A DNA stretch of 64,000 bases from Thermoactinomyces sp. DSM 45892 (GCF_900107305.1 NZ_FNPL01000001.1:248001-312000), one strand, 5' to 3'. Positions 8,993 to 18,282 are shown, counted from the first letter of the stretch. Translations and numbers: made by a program. Notes: a model not told the origin generated them from the sequence alone.

Positions 8993-10324
8993 CTAGTGAT
9001 CAAAAAAACTTCGACTATGACCAAAGAGGCGAGCATGCATCTTGGTAGCAAATGAATCTGTCATCCCTGCGATATAATCACAAACGACCCTAGCCCGATC
9101 GGAATCGGAAGAAACTTGTTGATATAAGATGCGATCATTTTCGGAAAGAAGCAGATGATTATTCATCATCGCTTCGAAAAGTTGATGAATCATACGCTGA
9201 CCTTTAAAGGCAACCATCTGCACTTTCTGTGAATGAATGACTCTCTCCATCACCACTTGACTAAAGCGTTCTAAGATAGCTTGTAAATCAGATGGCATCA
9301 AAACCGTATGAGAAATTCTCATCGAAGGAGTTTGATCCGCAAAAAAAAGCTGATGCACTTCTAAACTATGAATAAATGTGGAAATAATAGCACCAAAGAC
9401 TCGATTTAGCTGATATTTTAAACTGTCTCTATCTGACTCCAATTGCTTTAAATTATAAATTGCTTGCTGAAGCGCAGGTTCTTTATTGTATTTGAGGAAT
9501 ACTTGTACTAGATCAACTAACTCATCTACCCGAAGAAAGCCAAGATTAATAGCGTCTTCGAGGTCGTGGGTCGCATAAGCAATATCATCAGCAAGCTCGA
9601 TAATGGAACACTCTAATGGTTTATGTACCGTTTTTAGATATCCGTTAGGCAGTTCCTTGGTATGTGTCAGATGGGCACGCTCTTCTGTCGTCAAGGGAGC
9701 TAACATCCAGTCAAAAGCCTCTTGATCACTCTGATAGGCGCTTGCTTTCGGAGGATGCTGGGTTTGCGCTGGATCTGTCGCATCTGCCATCGCTTTATTA
9801 AGCAAGATTGGATACTTTAAAATAGACATTAGTAAACCCCGAGTCGGATTCAATCCTAGCTTTTTATCTCCTTCTAACCGGGTTAAGATACGAAAGGTTT
9901 GAGCATTCCCTTCGAAGCCTCCGTACGGCTTCATGCATTCGTGTAAGGCATATTCTCCATGATGCCCAAAGGGGGGATGCCCCAGATCGTGGGCAAGAGC
10001 GGCTGCTTCTACCAGTGAAGCATCTAGGCTCTGCTTTTCTTGAAAGACAGCATGATTCTCATTCAGATGAATCACAATTCCCCGGGCAATTTGGGCAACT
10101 TCCATCGAATGCGTTAGCCGAGTACGGTGAATATCACCCACATCTAAACCGATTACTTGTGTTTTCGCTTGCAATCGTCGAAACGCGGCACTGTGAACAA
10201 TTCTGCCATAATCTTTTTCAAACGGATCCCGAGCATCTGATATGCTACTCATACTAGAAGGACCACGGCGCTCGTAATCACTGGTTCGATAACATGTGTT
10301 ATACTCATTACGTTCCAATATCAT
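8993..10324 (-). CDS. dGTPase-like HD-domain phosphohydrolase
   Basis: 443-residue protein of the deoxyguanosinetriphosphate triphosphohydrolase-like family, which hydrolyses dNTPs to nucleoside and triphosphate. The N-terminal RDPFEKDYGRIVHSAAFRRL block, RTRLTHSMEVAQIAR, the metal-binding AHDLGHPPFGHHGE (HD motif) and ELADDIAYATHDLEDAI follow the family order. I chose the ATG at 10324, which has AGGGGTG eight bases upstream, over the GTG three codons earlier. The physiological role in Gram-positives is not well defined. It is divergent from the two-component system and probably monocistronic. Confidence 0.85.
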   Translation of the reverse strand: MILERNEYNTCYRTSDYERRGPSSMSSISDARDPFEKDYGRIVHSAAFRRLQAKTQVIGLDVGDIHRTRLTHSMEVAQIARGIVIHLNENHAVFQEKQSLDASLVEAAALAHDLGHPPFGHHGEYALHECMKPYGGFEGNAQTFRILTRLEGDKKLGLNPTRGLLMSILKYPILLNKAMADATDPAQTQHPPKASAYQSDQEAFDWMLAPLTTEERAHLTHTKELPNGYLKTVHKPLECSIIELADDIAYATHDLEDAINLGFLRVDELVDLVQVFLKYNKEPALQQAIYNLKQLESDRDSLKYQLNRVFGAIISTFIHSLEVHQLFFADQTPSMRISHTVLMPSDLQAILERFSQVVMERVIHSQKVQMVAFKGQRMIHQLFEAMMNNHLLLSENDRILYQQVSSDSDRARVVCDYIAGMTDSFATKMHARLFGHSRSFFDH

Positions 10325-10429
10325 TTTATACACCCCTATTTTTCTTAATAATTTACATGTTGTATTCTTTATATTCTCAAGTCAAATATTTTCATTGATC
10401 TACTCATTCACAGAAAAGAGGGTACGAAC

Positions 10430-11131
10430 TTGATGTACAAAATTATGGTTGTAGAAGACGATCCAAAAATTGCTCAACTCCTACAAGACCACCTAACTCG
10501 CTATGAATTTCAAGTAGAAATTGCGACTCAATTTAACCAAATTACAGAAGAGTTTATGAGAATTCAACCTCATTTGGTACTCATGGACTTAAATTTGCCA
10601 AGCTTTGATGGATTCTATTGGTGCAGACAAATACGTCAGACCTCCAAGTGTCCGATTCTCTTCATCAGTGCTCGTGAGGGTAGTATGGAACAAGTGATGG
10701 CTTTAGAAAATGGAGCCGACGATTATATTACTAAGCCATTTCATTATGAAATCGTACTAGCAAAAATTCGTAGTGCTCTGCGGAGAGCATATGGAACGTA
10801 TGCAAACCAAGGTGAGCGAACTGTAGAAGTAGAGGGTCTCGTTTTATACCCTGAGCGAATGTTACTTACACTAAAAGATCAAAGTGTTGAATTAAGCCAA
10901 AAAGAAGCCATTTTAATAGAAGCACTCATGGAAAAGAAAATGCGTGTGGTAAGTCGAGATCAACTGTTAGATCGACTGTGGAATGACCAACATTTTATTG
11001 ATGATAATACACTTAATGTTTATGTAACTCGTGTTCGCAAGAAGTTTCGAGATCTTGGAATACAAGAAGCAGTTGAAACGGTAAGGGGATCCGGCTATAT
11101 GCTAAAAATAACATGGAGCGGGGAAGCATGA
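10430..11131 (+). CDS. OmpR/PhoB-family response regulator (BceR-like)
   Basis: 233-residue DNA-binding response regulator. The receiver domain (residues 1-115) shows acidic pocket EDD, phosphoacceptor Asp in LVLMDLNLP and the conserved Lys in ITKPF. The C-terminal winged helix (residues about 130-230) ends with VYVTRVRKKF and TVRGSGYML. GAGGG precedes a TTG at 10430; an ATG follows at 10433 and either may be used. Its stop overlaps the kinase start (ATGA). Together with the small kinase and BceAB-type ABC genes this is the Bce architecture, which controls resistance to cell-wall-active peptides such as bacitracin. The actual inducer is unknown. Confidence 0.9.
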   Translation: MMYKIMVVEDDPKIAQLLQDHLTRYEFQVEIATQFNQITEEFMRIQPHLVLMDLNLPSFDGFYWCRQIRQTSKCPILFISAREGSMEQVMALENGADDYITKPFHYEIVLAKIRSALRRAYGTYANQGERTVEVEGLVLYPERMLLTLKDQSVELSQKEAILIEALMEKKMRVVSRDQLLDRLWNDQHFIDDNTLNVYVTRVRKKFRDLGIQEAVETVRGSGYMLKITWSGEA

Positions 11132-12108
11132 GGCTATTTTATCGAGAGCACATCCCTCTTTTAGCTTTTTACTTTGTCCAAATGGCTTTGTTTCCCCTGC
11201 TTTACTGGCTAGATGGCTATAAGCATTTGCCTATCATCTTTTACTCGATGGGATTAAGTTTATTTTTCTTAACCACCTACTTACTACAACGCTTTATCAG
11301 CCACAAAACATTTTACCGTCGTATGTCCCAAACAGTAGATGCTTTAGAGGATGCGATGCAAAAATCAGGGGACTCACCCCTTCCGGAAGCACTGGATCAT
11401 TTAATGGAGAGACAATTCCAATGCTACCAAGATGAAATCATTCACTACAAGAAAAAACTACAGGACCACATTACGTTTATCAATCAATGGGTTCACCAGA
11501 TGAAAACGCCCATCTCCGTCATTCACCTGACCGTTCAAGATGACGATAACGAGCAGAGTAAGAGCATTCAGGAAGAGCTCGACCGCCTCCGTAAAGGCTT
11601 GGACATGGTATTATATGCTTCTCGATTAGATGAATTCGAGCATGATTTCCATGTAAAATCGATCTCCTTATCATCCCTTGTAAAAAAAGTAATCTCAGAA
11701 AATCGTCGCCTCTTTATCCGGAATAAAGTGTATCCTGATATTCAAGTTCCAGATGATCTAACCGTTTATAGTGATGAAAAATGGTTAGCCTTTATTTTGA
11801 ATCAATTATTAACCAATGCAGTTCGATACTCTGCTGGAAAAGGGCAAAAGGTTACATTTCAGGTAAAGAAAGCGGGGCCTAATGTGGCGTTGGAAGTATG
11901 CGATCAAGGGATCGGAATTCCAAAACAAGATTTACGACGTGTCTTTGATCCCTATTTCACAGGTGAACATGGTAGAGAGTATCAAGAATCTACCGGAATG
12001 GGCTTGTACTTAGTACGCGAAATCTGTAAAAAACTAAATCATAGAGTTGTAATTGAATCAGAAGTCGGAGTCGGGACAACGGTGTGTCTTATCTTTGATC
12101 ATGTCTGA
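11128..12108 (+). CDS. Intramembrane-sensing histidine kinase (BceS-like)
   Basis: 326-residue histidine kinase starting at the ATG at 11128, overlapping the regulator stop by 4 bp. Two transmembrane helices occupy about residues 10-60 with almost no extracellular loop, typical of BceS-type kinases that sense through the partner permease. The H-box is WVHQMKTPISVIHL. The ATPase domain shows the N-box LNQLLTNAVRYS, G1 region DQGIGIPKQDLRRVFDPYF and G2 STGMGLYLVREI. The expected partner is one of the two BceB-like permeases downstream; which one cannot be told. Confidence 0.9.
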   Translation: MRLFYREHIPLLAFYFVQMALFPLLYWLDGYKHLPIIFYSMGLSLFFLTTYLLQRFISHKTFYRRMSQTVDALEDAMQKSGDSPLPEALDHLMERQFQCYQDEIIHYKKKLQDHITFINQWVHQMKTPISVIHLTVQDDDNEQSKSIQEELDRLRKGLDMVLYASRLDEFEHDFHVKSISLSSLVKKVISENRRLFIRNKVYPDIQVPDDLTVYSDEKWLAFILNQLLTNAVRYSAGKGQKVTFQVKKAGPNVALEVCDQGIGIPKQDLRRVFDPYFTGEHGREYQESTGMGLYLVREICKKLNHRVVIESEVGVGTTVCLIFDHV

Positions 12109-12173
12109 TAATCAGAGTGAACCCACCCGAAACAGAGACAGGAATAGAATTAACACATTGGTATGAATCAAAG

Positions 12174-12397
12174 CATGAAGCAACAAAACTACATTACGAT
12201 TTTTCATCTCGTGCTGTACTCCCCTTTTCTTTGCAGGTATCCAGTCATTCGTTGCGCTAACGAGTATAAAAATGTTTTCTATAAACATGCTATCAGTAAG
12301 ACTGTCGTCAGTCGGGATCTTTATCGCCATCCAAACGATTTATTTCTTCATTGTTCGCTCTCGCTATCTAGTACAACTAAAGCCTGTCATGGTGTGA
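12174..12397 (+). pseudogene. Decayed C-terminus of a third BceB-like permease
   Basis: In the frame ending at the TGA at 12395 one reads PLFFAGIQSFVAL, then GIFIAIQTIYFFIVRSRYL and a final KPVMV. This matches the last 60-70 residues of both intact permeases nearby (PLFFSGIQTLVAL, GIFTAIQTVYFFIVRSRYL, KKVMV). Upstream an EATK-like match to their AATKQ continues in a different frame, so the remnant carries a frameshift and no N-terminal part. It lies directly after the kinase gene. A third permease copy therefore once occupied this locus and most of it was deleted. Confidence 0.75.
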
Positions 12398-12436
12398 AAT
12401 ACAACTCGATATACACTATAAGAAATGCATCGACAA

Positions 12437-12462
12437 AGGGATCTATTTCCATTCAGATCCCT
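12437..12462. repeat. AGGGATCT hairpin, copy A
   Basis: Inverted repeat AGGGATCT / AGATCCCT (12437-12444 with 12455-12462), 40 bases upstream of the first intact permease and 40 bases after the permease remnant. Related hairpins at 15440-15470 and 17487-17520 share the stem core. It probably began as the terminator of the lost permease. Confidence 0.6.
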
Positions 12463-12501
12463 CTGTTTCATGAAGGAATGTACCGAAGGGAGGGAACACT
12501 T

Positions 12502-14454
12502 ATGAGATTTCGACAGTTTGCATTCAATAATATACGCCGAAATACTTTCACCTACATTGCTTACTTTTTAAGTAGCTCATTTGCCGTCATGACCTTCTTT
12601 ACTTATCTTGTATTTGTATTCCATCCCGACATTTCAGAAACTCCAATCGGATTACCTGCCTCTTATGGGATGAAGGTTGCTGCTGTTATCACATTTATCT
12701 TTTCATTCCTGTTTGTCCTTTACTCCATTAGTGCCTTTCTTAGAGCTCGCCTAAAAGAATTTGGAATCCTAACCCTATTAGGTGCACCTCGAAAGCAACT
12801 AAACTACCTCATTTTCTTAGAAAATATGTTTATCGGTACCATTTCAGTAATCACCGGAATGTTTTGCGGGCTTCTCTTTTCCAAGCTGTTTCTACTATTC
12901 GGAGAGAATGTGCTCGATCTAAAGCTACCTATGTACGTTCCGATGAATGCAATCAAGATCACTATAGCCGCCTTTATGGGTCTCTTCCTGATCCTCTCAT
13001 TCATGACAACCATTTTTATTCGCCAACGTAAGGCACTCGAAATGGTACAAGGGGCTAACAAACCAAAAAAAGAGCCAAGAGCATCCATTTGGCTAGCATT
13101 ATTATCAGTCGTCTCCCTTATTCTAACCCCCATCCTCGTGTTGCAAGGTGGAATAATCAATCTTTTACTCGCACTTCTCTTTGATATGATTGGGATTTAT
13201 TTCTTTTTTACACAACTATTTGTCGTCATCATTCGTTTATTAAAAAAGAATCGGCGGTACTCTTGGTATGGACTAAACTTACTATGGGTTACAGAATTGG
13301 CTTATAAGATGAAAGATAGCTCTCGCATGTTCTTCATGATCACGATCGTAGCCACAATGGCATGTACGACTGCCGGCTCTGTCTTGGCAATCCAGCGATA
13401 TATTGAGTATACCTATACTGAAAACCCGTTTGCCTATACCATTCACTATTACGATTTAGACGCCAAGACAAACAAAAAAATTATCCATGTCGCCGAAAAG
13501 TTAGAGCAAACGTTAAAAAAGGAAGGAATCCCTTACCAGAAGTTTCGTCTTCATACAGTGGACATTCGTTTTCAATATGTAGGATATCTGAGTCTGATCC
13601 GCCAATCAGAATATCAGGAGATAGCAAATGCTCTTTCCTGCCCTAACATTTCCCTACAAGATCGTGAAGCCCTTTTTATCCCTTCTAATCTAGCACCGAT
13701 AAATGAATCCATTGATAATCTAACTCATTTGACGTTTGTAAATCAAAAACTATCTGATAAGGTAGAAAGGCTCAAAATAAAGCATCAATACCCAAAAGCA
13801 CTACTTCAACGAGAAAACCTAGTAGTGGTAAATGATCATACCTATGACCAGATCATCGAAGCCTTAGCCACTGATCCCTATACCCTCAATCAAATTGATC
13901 AATACCTACTTTCTAAGTGGAACGACCAAGTACTCCCTGACATACATTCACCAGAGGTAAAAATGGGGAGAGACTTAGCAAACTGGGAAGAAACGCTCTA
14001 CGATAATGACAAAGTAACAGTGGATGGATATCTCATGAGTAGGGCTGAAGATTACTATTCGTTTAAACAGGTAACGAGCCTTGCCATTTTTATCGGCACA
14101 TTCATTATCGCGATCTTTTCCATTTTTATTGCTAGCTTTTTATATTTTAAGCTGTTTATCGATTTACAACATGATCAGCGTTACTATCACGAACTATCTA
14201 AAATGGGGTTAAGTTATAAAGAGATGAGAAGAGCTGCAACAAAGCAAATGGCCCTTCTGTTCTATATTCCTCTTTTCTTCTCTGGAATCCAAACACTCGT
14301 AGCATTATCTGCCTTAAATCCACTATTCCCTGTTGCCACCAGTACCATAGCAACAGGATTGTGGGCAATCGGCATCTTTACTGCAATCCAAACCGTCTAT
14401 TTTTTTATCGTCCGTTCTCGTTACTTAGCACAGTTAAAAAAAGTAATGGTGTAA
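12502..14454 (+). CDS. BceB-like ABC transporter permease (FtsX family), paralogue 1
   Basis: 650-residue permease of a peptide-detoxification ABC transporter. Hydrophobic segments near residues 18-40, 58-80, 110-140, 150-175, 205-225 and 230-250, then a large extracytoplasmic domain and a C-terminal FtsX-like block ending RYLAQLKKVMV, fit the 10-TM BceB plan. The longer upstream frame runs through the permease remnant and a hairpin and was rejected; the ATG at 12502 has AGGGAGGG upstream. A very similar permease lies at 15529, and the two flank one ATPase gene. Typical Bce operons have one permease after the ATPase, so the extra copy before it points to duplication. Confidence 0.88.
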   Translation: MRFRQFAFNNIRRNTFTYIAYFLSSSFAVMTFFTYLVFVFHPDISETPIGLPASYGMKVAAVITFIFSFLFVLYSISAFLRARLKEFGILTLLGAPRKQLNYLIFLENMFIGTISVITGMFCGLLFSKLFLLFGENVLDLKLPMYVPMNAIKITIAAFMGLFLILSFMTTIFIRQRKALEMVQGANKPKKEPRASIWLALLSVVSLILTPILVLQGGIINLLLALLFDMIGIYFFFTQLFVVIIRLLKKNRRYSWYGLNLLWVTELAYKMKDSSRMFFMITIVATMACTTAGSVLAIQRYIEYTYTENPFAYTIHYYDLDAKTNKKIIHVAEKLEQTLKKEGIPYQKFRLHTVDIRFQYVGYLSLIRQSEYQEIANALSCPNISLQDREALFIPSNLAPINESIDNLTHLTFVNQKLSDKVERLKIKHQYPKALLQRENLVVVNDHTYDQIIEALATDPYTLNQIDQYLLSKWNDQVLPDIHSPEVKMGRDLANWEETLYDNDKVTVDGYLMSRAEDYYSFKQVTSLAIFIGTFIIAIFSIFIASFLYFKLFIDLQHDQRYYHELSKMGLSYKEMRRAATKQMALLFYIPLFFSGIQTLVALSALNPLFPVATSTIATGLWAIGIFTAIQTVYFFIVRSRYLAQLKKVMV

Positions 14455-14464
14455 GAATCAGACA

Positions 14465-14485
14465 TGTAAGATATGCTATCTTACA
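14465..14485. repeat. Palindrome TGTAAGATA-TGC-TATCTTACA
   Basis: Perfect 9-bp arms with a 3-base centre just after permease 1. No T-tract follows, so a protein-binding site controlling the ATPase-permease 2 pair is possible. I have no direct link to the response regulator. Confidence 0.4.
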
Positions 14486-14492
14486 AAGAAGT

Positions 14493-14532
14493 AAGGAAAC
14501 GGTAAGCTAAATCCATGGTAGACCGGTTCCTT
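14493..14532 (+). terminator. Terminator-like hairpin after permease 1
   Basis: Arms 14493-14503 and 14522-14532 (AAGGAA..CGGT with ACCG..TTCCTT, with one mismatched position) are followed by TTTCCC. A second transcription start for the ATPase would then lie between here and 14600. Confidence 0.5.
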
Positions 14533-14599
14533 TTCCCTTACATTTGATATATAAGATTTATACATCGAATCAATCGATCTATGAGAGGAGCTCAAAAAA

Positions 14600-15370
14600 A
14601 TGGGCATGCTAGAAATCCAAAAACTAAGCAAAATTTATAACGGTAAGGTGTCCACACGGGCACTTAACAATATTGATCTTACGATCGAGCAAGGAGAATT
14701 TGTAGGAATCATGGGTGCTTCCGGAAGTGGGAAAACGACCCTTCTAAACATGGTATCTACCATCGATACGCCTAGTTCAGGAAAAATTTTAATTAATAAT
14801 CAAAACCCTCACCAAATGAAGAAAAACCAACTAGCGCAATTTCGTCGTCGCCAATTAGGCTTTGTATTCCAAGACTTTAACTTACTCGATACCTTAACCA
14901 TCGCTGAAAACATCGTGCTACCTTTGACATTAGAGAAAAAAAGCCTGAGGGAAATGGATCAAAAGTTAAAAGCAGTCGCGGAGAAACTAGGAATTGTTGA
15001 GATTTTGAACAAGCGCACTTATGAAGTTTCTGGGGGACAGCGTCAAAGGGCGGCAATCGCACGAGCCACCATCCACTCCCCAGTCCTCTTACTAGCGGAC
15101 GAGCCTACTGGTGCTCTGGACTCGAAATCATCTCGAAACGTAATGGAAATGATGGAGAAAATCAATCAAACAGACGGTACTACAACCATGTTGGTTACAC
15201 ACGATCCTCTCGCAGCAAGCTACTGTCACCGTGTTGTCTTCATTAAAGATGGTGAACTATATAACGAAATCCATCGTGGACAGAACAGACAGGACTTCTT
15301 CCAAGAGATTATCGATATGTTGTCGTTCTTGGGCGGAAATGCACACGAACTTTCGTCAGTTCGCGTTTAG
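14600..15370 (+). CDS. BceA-like ABC transporter ATP-binding protein
   Basis: 256-residue ATPase of the MacB/BceA group. Walker A is GASGSGKTT (residues about 36-44), Q-loop FVFQDFNLLDTLT, signature SGGQRQR and Walker B LLLADEPTGALD, followed by the H-loop LVTHD. The ATG at 14600 follows GAGGAG. It should energise one or both flanking permeases. It is the only ATPase at the locus, so the two permeases either share it or form a heteromeric transporter. Transport is coupled to signalling through the kinase at 11128 in known Bce systems. Confidence 0.92.
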   Translation: MGMLEIQKLSKIYNGKVSTRALNNIDLTIEQGEFVGIMGASGSGKTTLLNMVSTIDTPSSGKILINNQNPHQMKKNQLAQFRRRQLGFVFQDFNLLDTLTIAENIVLPLTLEKKSLREMDQKLKAVAEKLGIVEILNKRTYEVSGGQRQRAAIARATIHSPVLLLADEPTGALDSKSSRNVMEMMEKINQTDGTTTMLVTHDPLAASYCHRVVFIKDGELYNEIHRGQNRQDFFQEIIDMLSFLGGNAHELSSVRV

Positions 15371-15439
15371 GAAGAAAAGTGCAGTGGAAAGAGCTTAAGC
15401 AAAACAGCTCATTTTACATTACCTTTTGGTTATCACCTC

Positions 15440-15470
15440 AGAGGGATCTGTTTTTATCACAGATCCCTCT
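15440..15470. repeat. AGGGATCTG hairpin, copy B
   Basis: Perfect 11-bp stem AGAGGGATCTG (15440-15450) with CAGATCCCTCT (15460-15470), followed by ATTTT. It lies between the ATPase and permease 2 and resembles copies A and C. It could reduce read-through from the ATPase into permease 2. Confidence 0.65.
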
Positions 15471-15528
15471 ATTTTCATGGGACAAAAATACGCACTCTGC
15501 AAGCAACATACCTTGGAGGAACTTCTTT

Positions 15529-17475
15529 ATGAGCTTTCGACAATTTGCACTAAATAACATACACAGAAATGCCTCTACTTACATTGCTTATTTTTTGAGT
15601 AGCTCGTTTGCTGTCATGATTTTTTTCACCTATCTCGTTTTTATCTTTCATCCCAGTATTATAAAAGATCAAACTGGACAAACAGCCTCTTACGGAATGA
15701 TAATAGCTTCTTATATCACGTTTATTTTCTCATTCTTGTTTGTACTCTACTCCGTTAGCGCCTTTCTGAAGGCACGACTAAGAGAATTTGGAATCCTAAC
15801 CATATTAGGTGCACAGCGCAAACAGCTAAACTACCTCATTTTCCTAGAAAATATCCTAATCGGTACAGCCTCTGTAATAACGGGTATATTAGGTGGACTC
15901 CTTTTCGCCAAACTGTTTCTCCTTTTTGGTGAAAATATACTTGATTTCAAACTACCTATGTATCCCCCAATCCTTTCAATCTGTGTCACAGTATTTGCTT
16001 TTATGGCTCTCTTCTCCATCATTTCTTTCATGACCACCATTTTCATTCGCCAACGTAAAGCACTTGAAATGGTTCAGGGATCTAGCAAACCTAGGAAAGA
16101 ATCCAAGGCATCTATTTGGCTTTCTTTCCTATCTGTGGCCTCCCTTTCTTACGCTGTTTATCTAATCGCACAAGATGGCCATGAAAAAAGTGCTGCATTA
16201 GCACTACTATTTAATAGCATCGGGCTTTATTTCTTCTTTACCCAACTATCTGTGGTCATCATCCGATTACTAAACAGGAATCGTCTTTTCTCTTGGCGCG
16301 GACTAAACTTACTATGGATTACCGAACTCGCTTACAAAATGAAGGATAATGCTCGGATGTTCTTCATGATTACCATGATAATCACAATATCATGTTCGAC
16401 AGCTGGCTCTGTATTAGCCATCCAGAACTATGTGGAAAACACCTTCACTGAAAGCCCATTTGCTTATACAGTTAGCCAAAGAGAACTAGATTCTACAAAA
16501 AAAGGCATTTCTGTTACGCAAAAGATAGAACATACCTTAAAACAAAAAAGCATATCATATCAAAAACTTTCTTCCAATACCCTAGAACTTGCCTTTCAAC
16601 ATGTAGGTTATATAAGATTCATCCGCCACTCAGAATATCTGGAAATGGCCAAAGCACTTTCTCTTCCACTAGTTTCTCTGCAAGATCGTGAAGCCCTGTT
16701 ACTTAAGTCGCCCTTGATCACACAAAAAGATTCGTTAGACAAGCTAGCTCATCTTTCATTTGAGAGCCCGCAACTAACCAACTCACTAGGCAATCTCAAA
16801 ATCAAAGAGCAATATACAAAAACACTATTCCTATCAGAATATACTGCAGTAGTAAATGATAAAACGTATGATCAAATCGTGAGCGTTTTATCTGATCCGG
16901 ACATCATAGACCAGCGATATCACTATCTAATCCCTAGTTGGAACAACCACACCATCCCCAATACAAATTCAATCGAGTTGAAAACAGGGTTAGAATTGCG
17001 ACAGTGGGAGTATTCCTCCCCTATCGATAGCACAGAAGAACTAGACGGTTATATAAACAGCCGTGCACAAGAGTACTATACGCGTAAGCAGTTAACCAGT
17101 ATCGCTATCTTTATCGGCCTATTTATCGTTGCGATTTTTTCCATCTTTATCGCTAGTTTCTTATACTTCAAGCTATTTATCGACTTGCAACATGATCAGC
17201 GATACTATCATGAATTATCTAAAATGGGATTAAGCCTAAAAGAAATGAAAAGAGCCGCGACGAAGCAAATCGCTATACTTTTTTATATTCCTTTGTTCTT
17301 CGCTGGAATCCAAACTATAGTTGGACTTTCTGCAATAAATCCCCTGTTTTCTACAAAGACCGATACCGTAATATCCGGATTATGGGCGCTTGGCATCTTT
17401 ACTGCGATCCAAACCGTTTATTTCGTAATCGTCCGTGCTCGTTACTTGGCACAACTAAAACGTGTGATGGTGTAG
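15529..17475 (+). CDS. BceB-like ABC transporter permease (FtsX family), paralogue 2
   Basis: 648-residue paralogue of the permease at 12502. The two share long identical blocks such as TYIAYFLSSSFAVM, QLNYLIFLEN and FIASFLYFKLFIDLQHDQRY; the extracytoplasmic domain (about residues 290-520) is more divergent, as expected if the pair differ in ligand. I chose the ATG at 15529, preceded by TTGGAGGA; the open frame reaches 50 codons further but runs through hairpin B. Ten hydrophobic segments and a C-terminal FtsX block ending QLKRVMV are visible. A third hairpin copy ends the unit. Confidence 0.88.
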   Translation: MSFRQFALNNIHRNASTYIAYFLSSSFAVMIFFTYLVFIFHPSIIKDQTGQTASYGMIIASYITFIFSFLFVLYSVSAFLKARLREFGILTILGAQRKQLNYLIFLENILIGTASVITGILGGLLFAKLFLLFGENILDFKLPMYPPILSICVTVFAFMALFSIISFMTTIFIRQRKALEMVQGSSKPRKESKASIWLSFLSVASLSYAVYLIAQDGHEKSAALALLFNSIGLYFFFTQLSVVIIRLLNRNRLFSWRGLNLLWITELAYKMKDNARMFFMITMIITISCSTAGSVLAIQNYVENTFTESPFAYTVSQRELDSTKKGISVTQKIEHTLKQKSISYQKLSSNTLELAFQHVGYIRFIRHSEYLEMAKALSLPLVSLQDREALLLKSPLITQKDSLDKLAHLSFESPQLTNSLGNLKIKEQYTKTLFLSEYTAVVNDKTYDQIVSVLSDPDIIDQRYHYLIPSWNNHTIPNTNSIELKTGLELRQWEYSSPIDSTEELDGYINSRAQEYYTRKQLTSIAIFIGLFIVAIFSIFIASFLYFKLFIDLQHDQRYYHELSKMGLSLKEMKRAATKQIAILFYIPLFFAGIQTIVGLSAINPLFSTKTDTVISGLWALGIFTAIQTVYFVIVRARYLAQLKRVMV

Positions 17476-17486
17476 GGAAGATATAT

Positions 17487-17520
17487 GAAAGGGATCTGCT
17501 CTTATGAACAGATCCCTTTC
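17487..17520. terminator. Terminator after permease 2 (hairpin copy C)
   Basis: Perfect 12-bp stem GAAAGGGATCTG (17487-17498) with CAGATCCCTTTC (17509-17520), just after the permease stop and 14 bases before the convergent DedA stop. It shares the stem core of hairpins A and B. Confidence 0.75.
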
Positions 17521-17533
17521 TCTCATTATGATT

Positions 17534-18136
17534 TTAATTTACTATAAGTCTCCAAGCCCGCCGAGCATACCAGATTAGAAATAAGGCACCTAACAAATAT
17601 GTAAGCACAAGTAGAGCTTGATTATATATTTTTAGATAACCTATTACTAATCCCCACTCTAACCCTAGGGCAAATCCAAGGATCAAGAGTGCTGAATTCC
17701 AAATAAGAGAACCCAGCGTAGTGAATAACAAAAATCGTCCAAATTTCATTCCCGATACACCCGCAAAGATCGAAATGAAACTACGCAGAAACGGGAGCAT
17801 TCGGCAAAAAAATATAACCCACGTCCCACAGCGTCGGAACCAATTAAGCCCTCGGCATACATCTTCCTTTTTTAACATGAATACACGACCATAACGATCC
17901 ACTATTCGCTCCAGCGAGCTGATTTCTAGCATATTCCCTATATAGTACAAGATACTCCCACCCACAACTGATCCTAGCGTTGAAGCTATGATTACATCTG
18001 TAAACGTTAAACTTGTCTCTGTCACCATAAAACCGCTTAATGTTACAACCGTTACATAAGGGATGGGCGGAGATACATTTTCTAAAGCAACTAATAAGAA
18101 TATGCCTATATCACCAAGAGCTTCTATAAAATCCAT
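17534..18136 (-). CDS. DedA-family membrane protein
   Basis: 200-residue polytopic membrane protein of the DedA/VTT family, whose members are linked to polyprenyl-phosphate or lipid flipping and envelope integrity. Visible are the N-terminal ENVSPPIPYVTVVTLSGF, the glycine-rich GSVVGGSILYYIGN helix, and the amphipathic re-entrant motif RCGTWVIFFCRMLPFLRSFISIFAG with conserved Arg and Pro. I chose the ATG at 18136, with GGAAG upstream, over the start 13 codons earlier. It is convergent with the permease operon and appears monocistronic. Substrate unknown. Confidence 0.85.
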   Translation of the reverse strand: MDFIEALGDIGIFLLVALENVSPPIPYVTVVTLSGFMVTETSLTFTDVIIASTLGSVVGGSILYYIGNMLEISSLERIVDRYGRVFMLKKEDVCRGLNWFRRCGTWVIFFCRMLPFLRSFISIFAGVSGMKFGRFLLFTTLGSLIWNSALLILGFALGLEWGLVIGYLKIYNQALLVLTYLLGALFLIWYARRAWRLIVN

Positions 18137-18262
18137 AATCCAAACTTCCAAGCTTACAACCCCCAAAACCAACACAACGAAATATAAGCCATATCGTAAA
18201 TAATTATATATTTATTTAAACACATTCCTACCACACATCAAAGAAAAAAATCCCATAAAAAA

Positions 18263-18282
18263 AGCCAGCCTTATAGCTAGCC
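18263..18282 (-). terminator. Intrinsic terminator of the DUF1801 gene
   Basis: On the minus strand a GGCTAGC / GCTGGC(T) stem with one G-U pair and a 6-base loop is followed by seven T. It lies 25-45 bases after the DUF1801 stop. Confidence 0.7.

Noticed and set aside
12163-12501. In-frame N-terminal extension of permease 1 (113 extra codons)
   Set aside because: It runs through the decayed permease remnant and hairpin A; the ATG at 12502 has a good AGGGAGGG site and gives the family N-terminus.
14465-14485. Assigning this palindrome as the binding site of the Bce-like response regulator
   Set aside because: It does not clearly match a Bce-type direct or inverted motif that I can recall with certainty; left as an unassigned palindrome.
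15379-15528. In-frame N-terminal extension of permease 2
   Set aside because: It crosses hairpin B and lacks similarity to paralogue 1; ATG 15529 follows TTGGAGGA.
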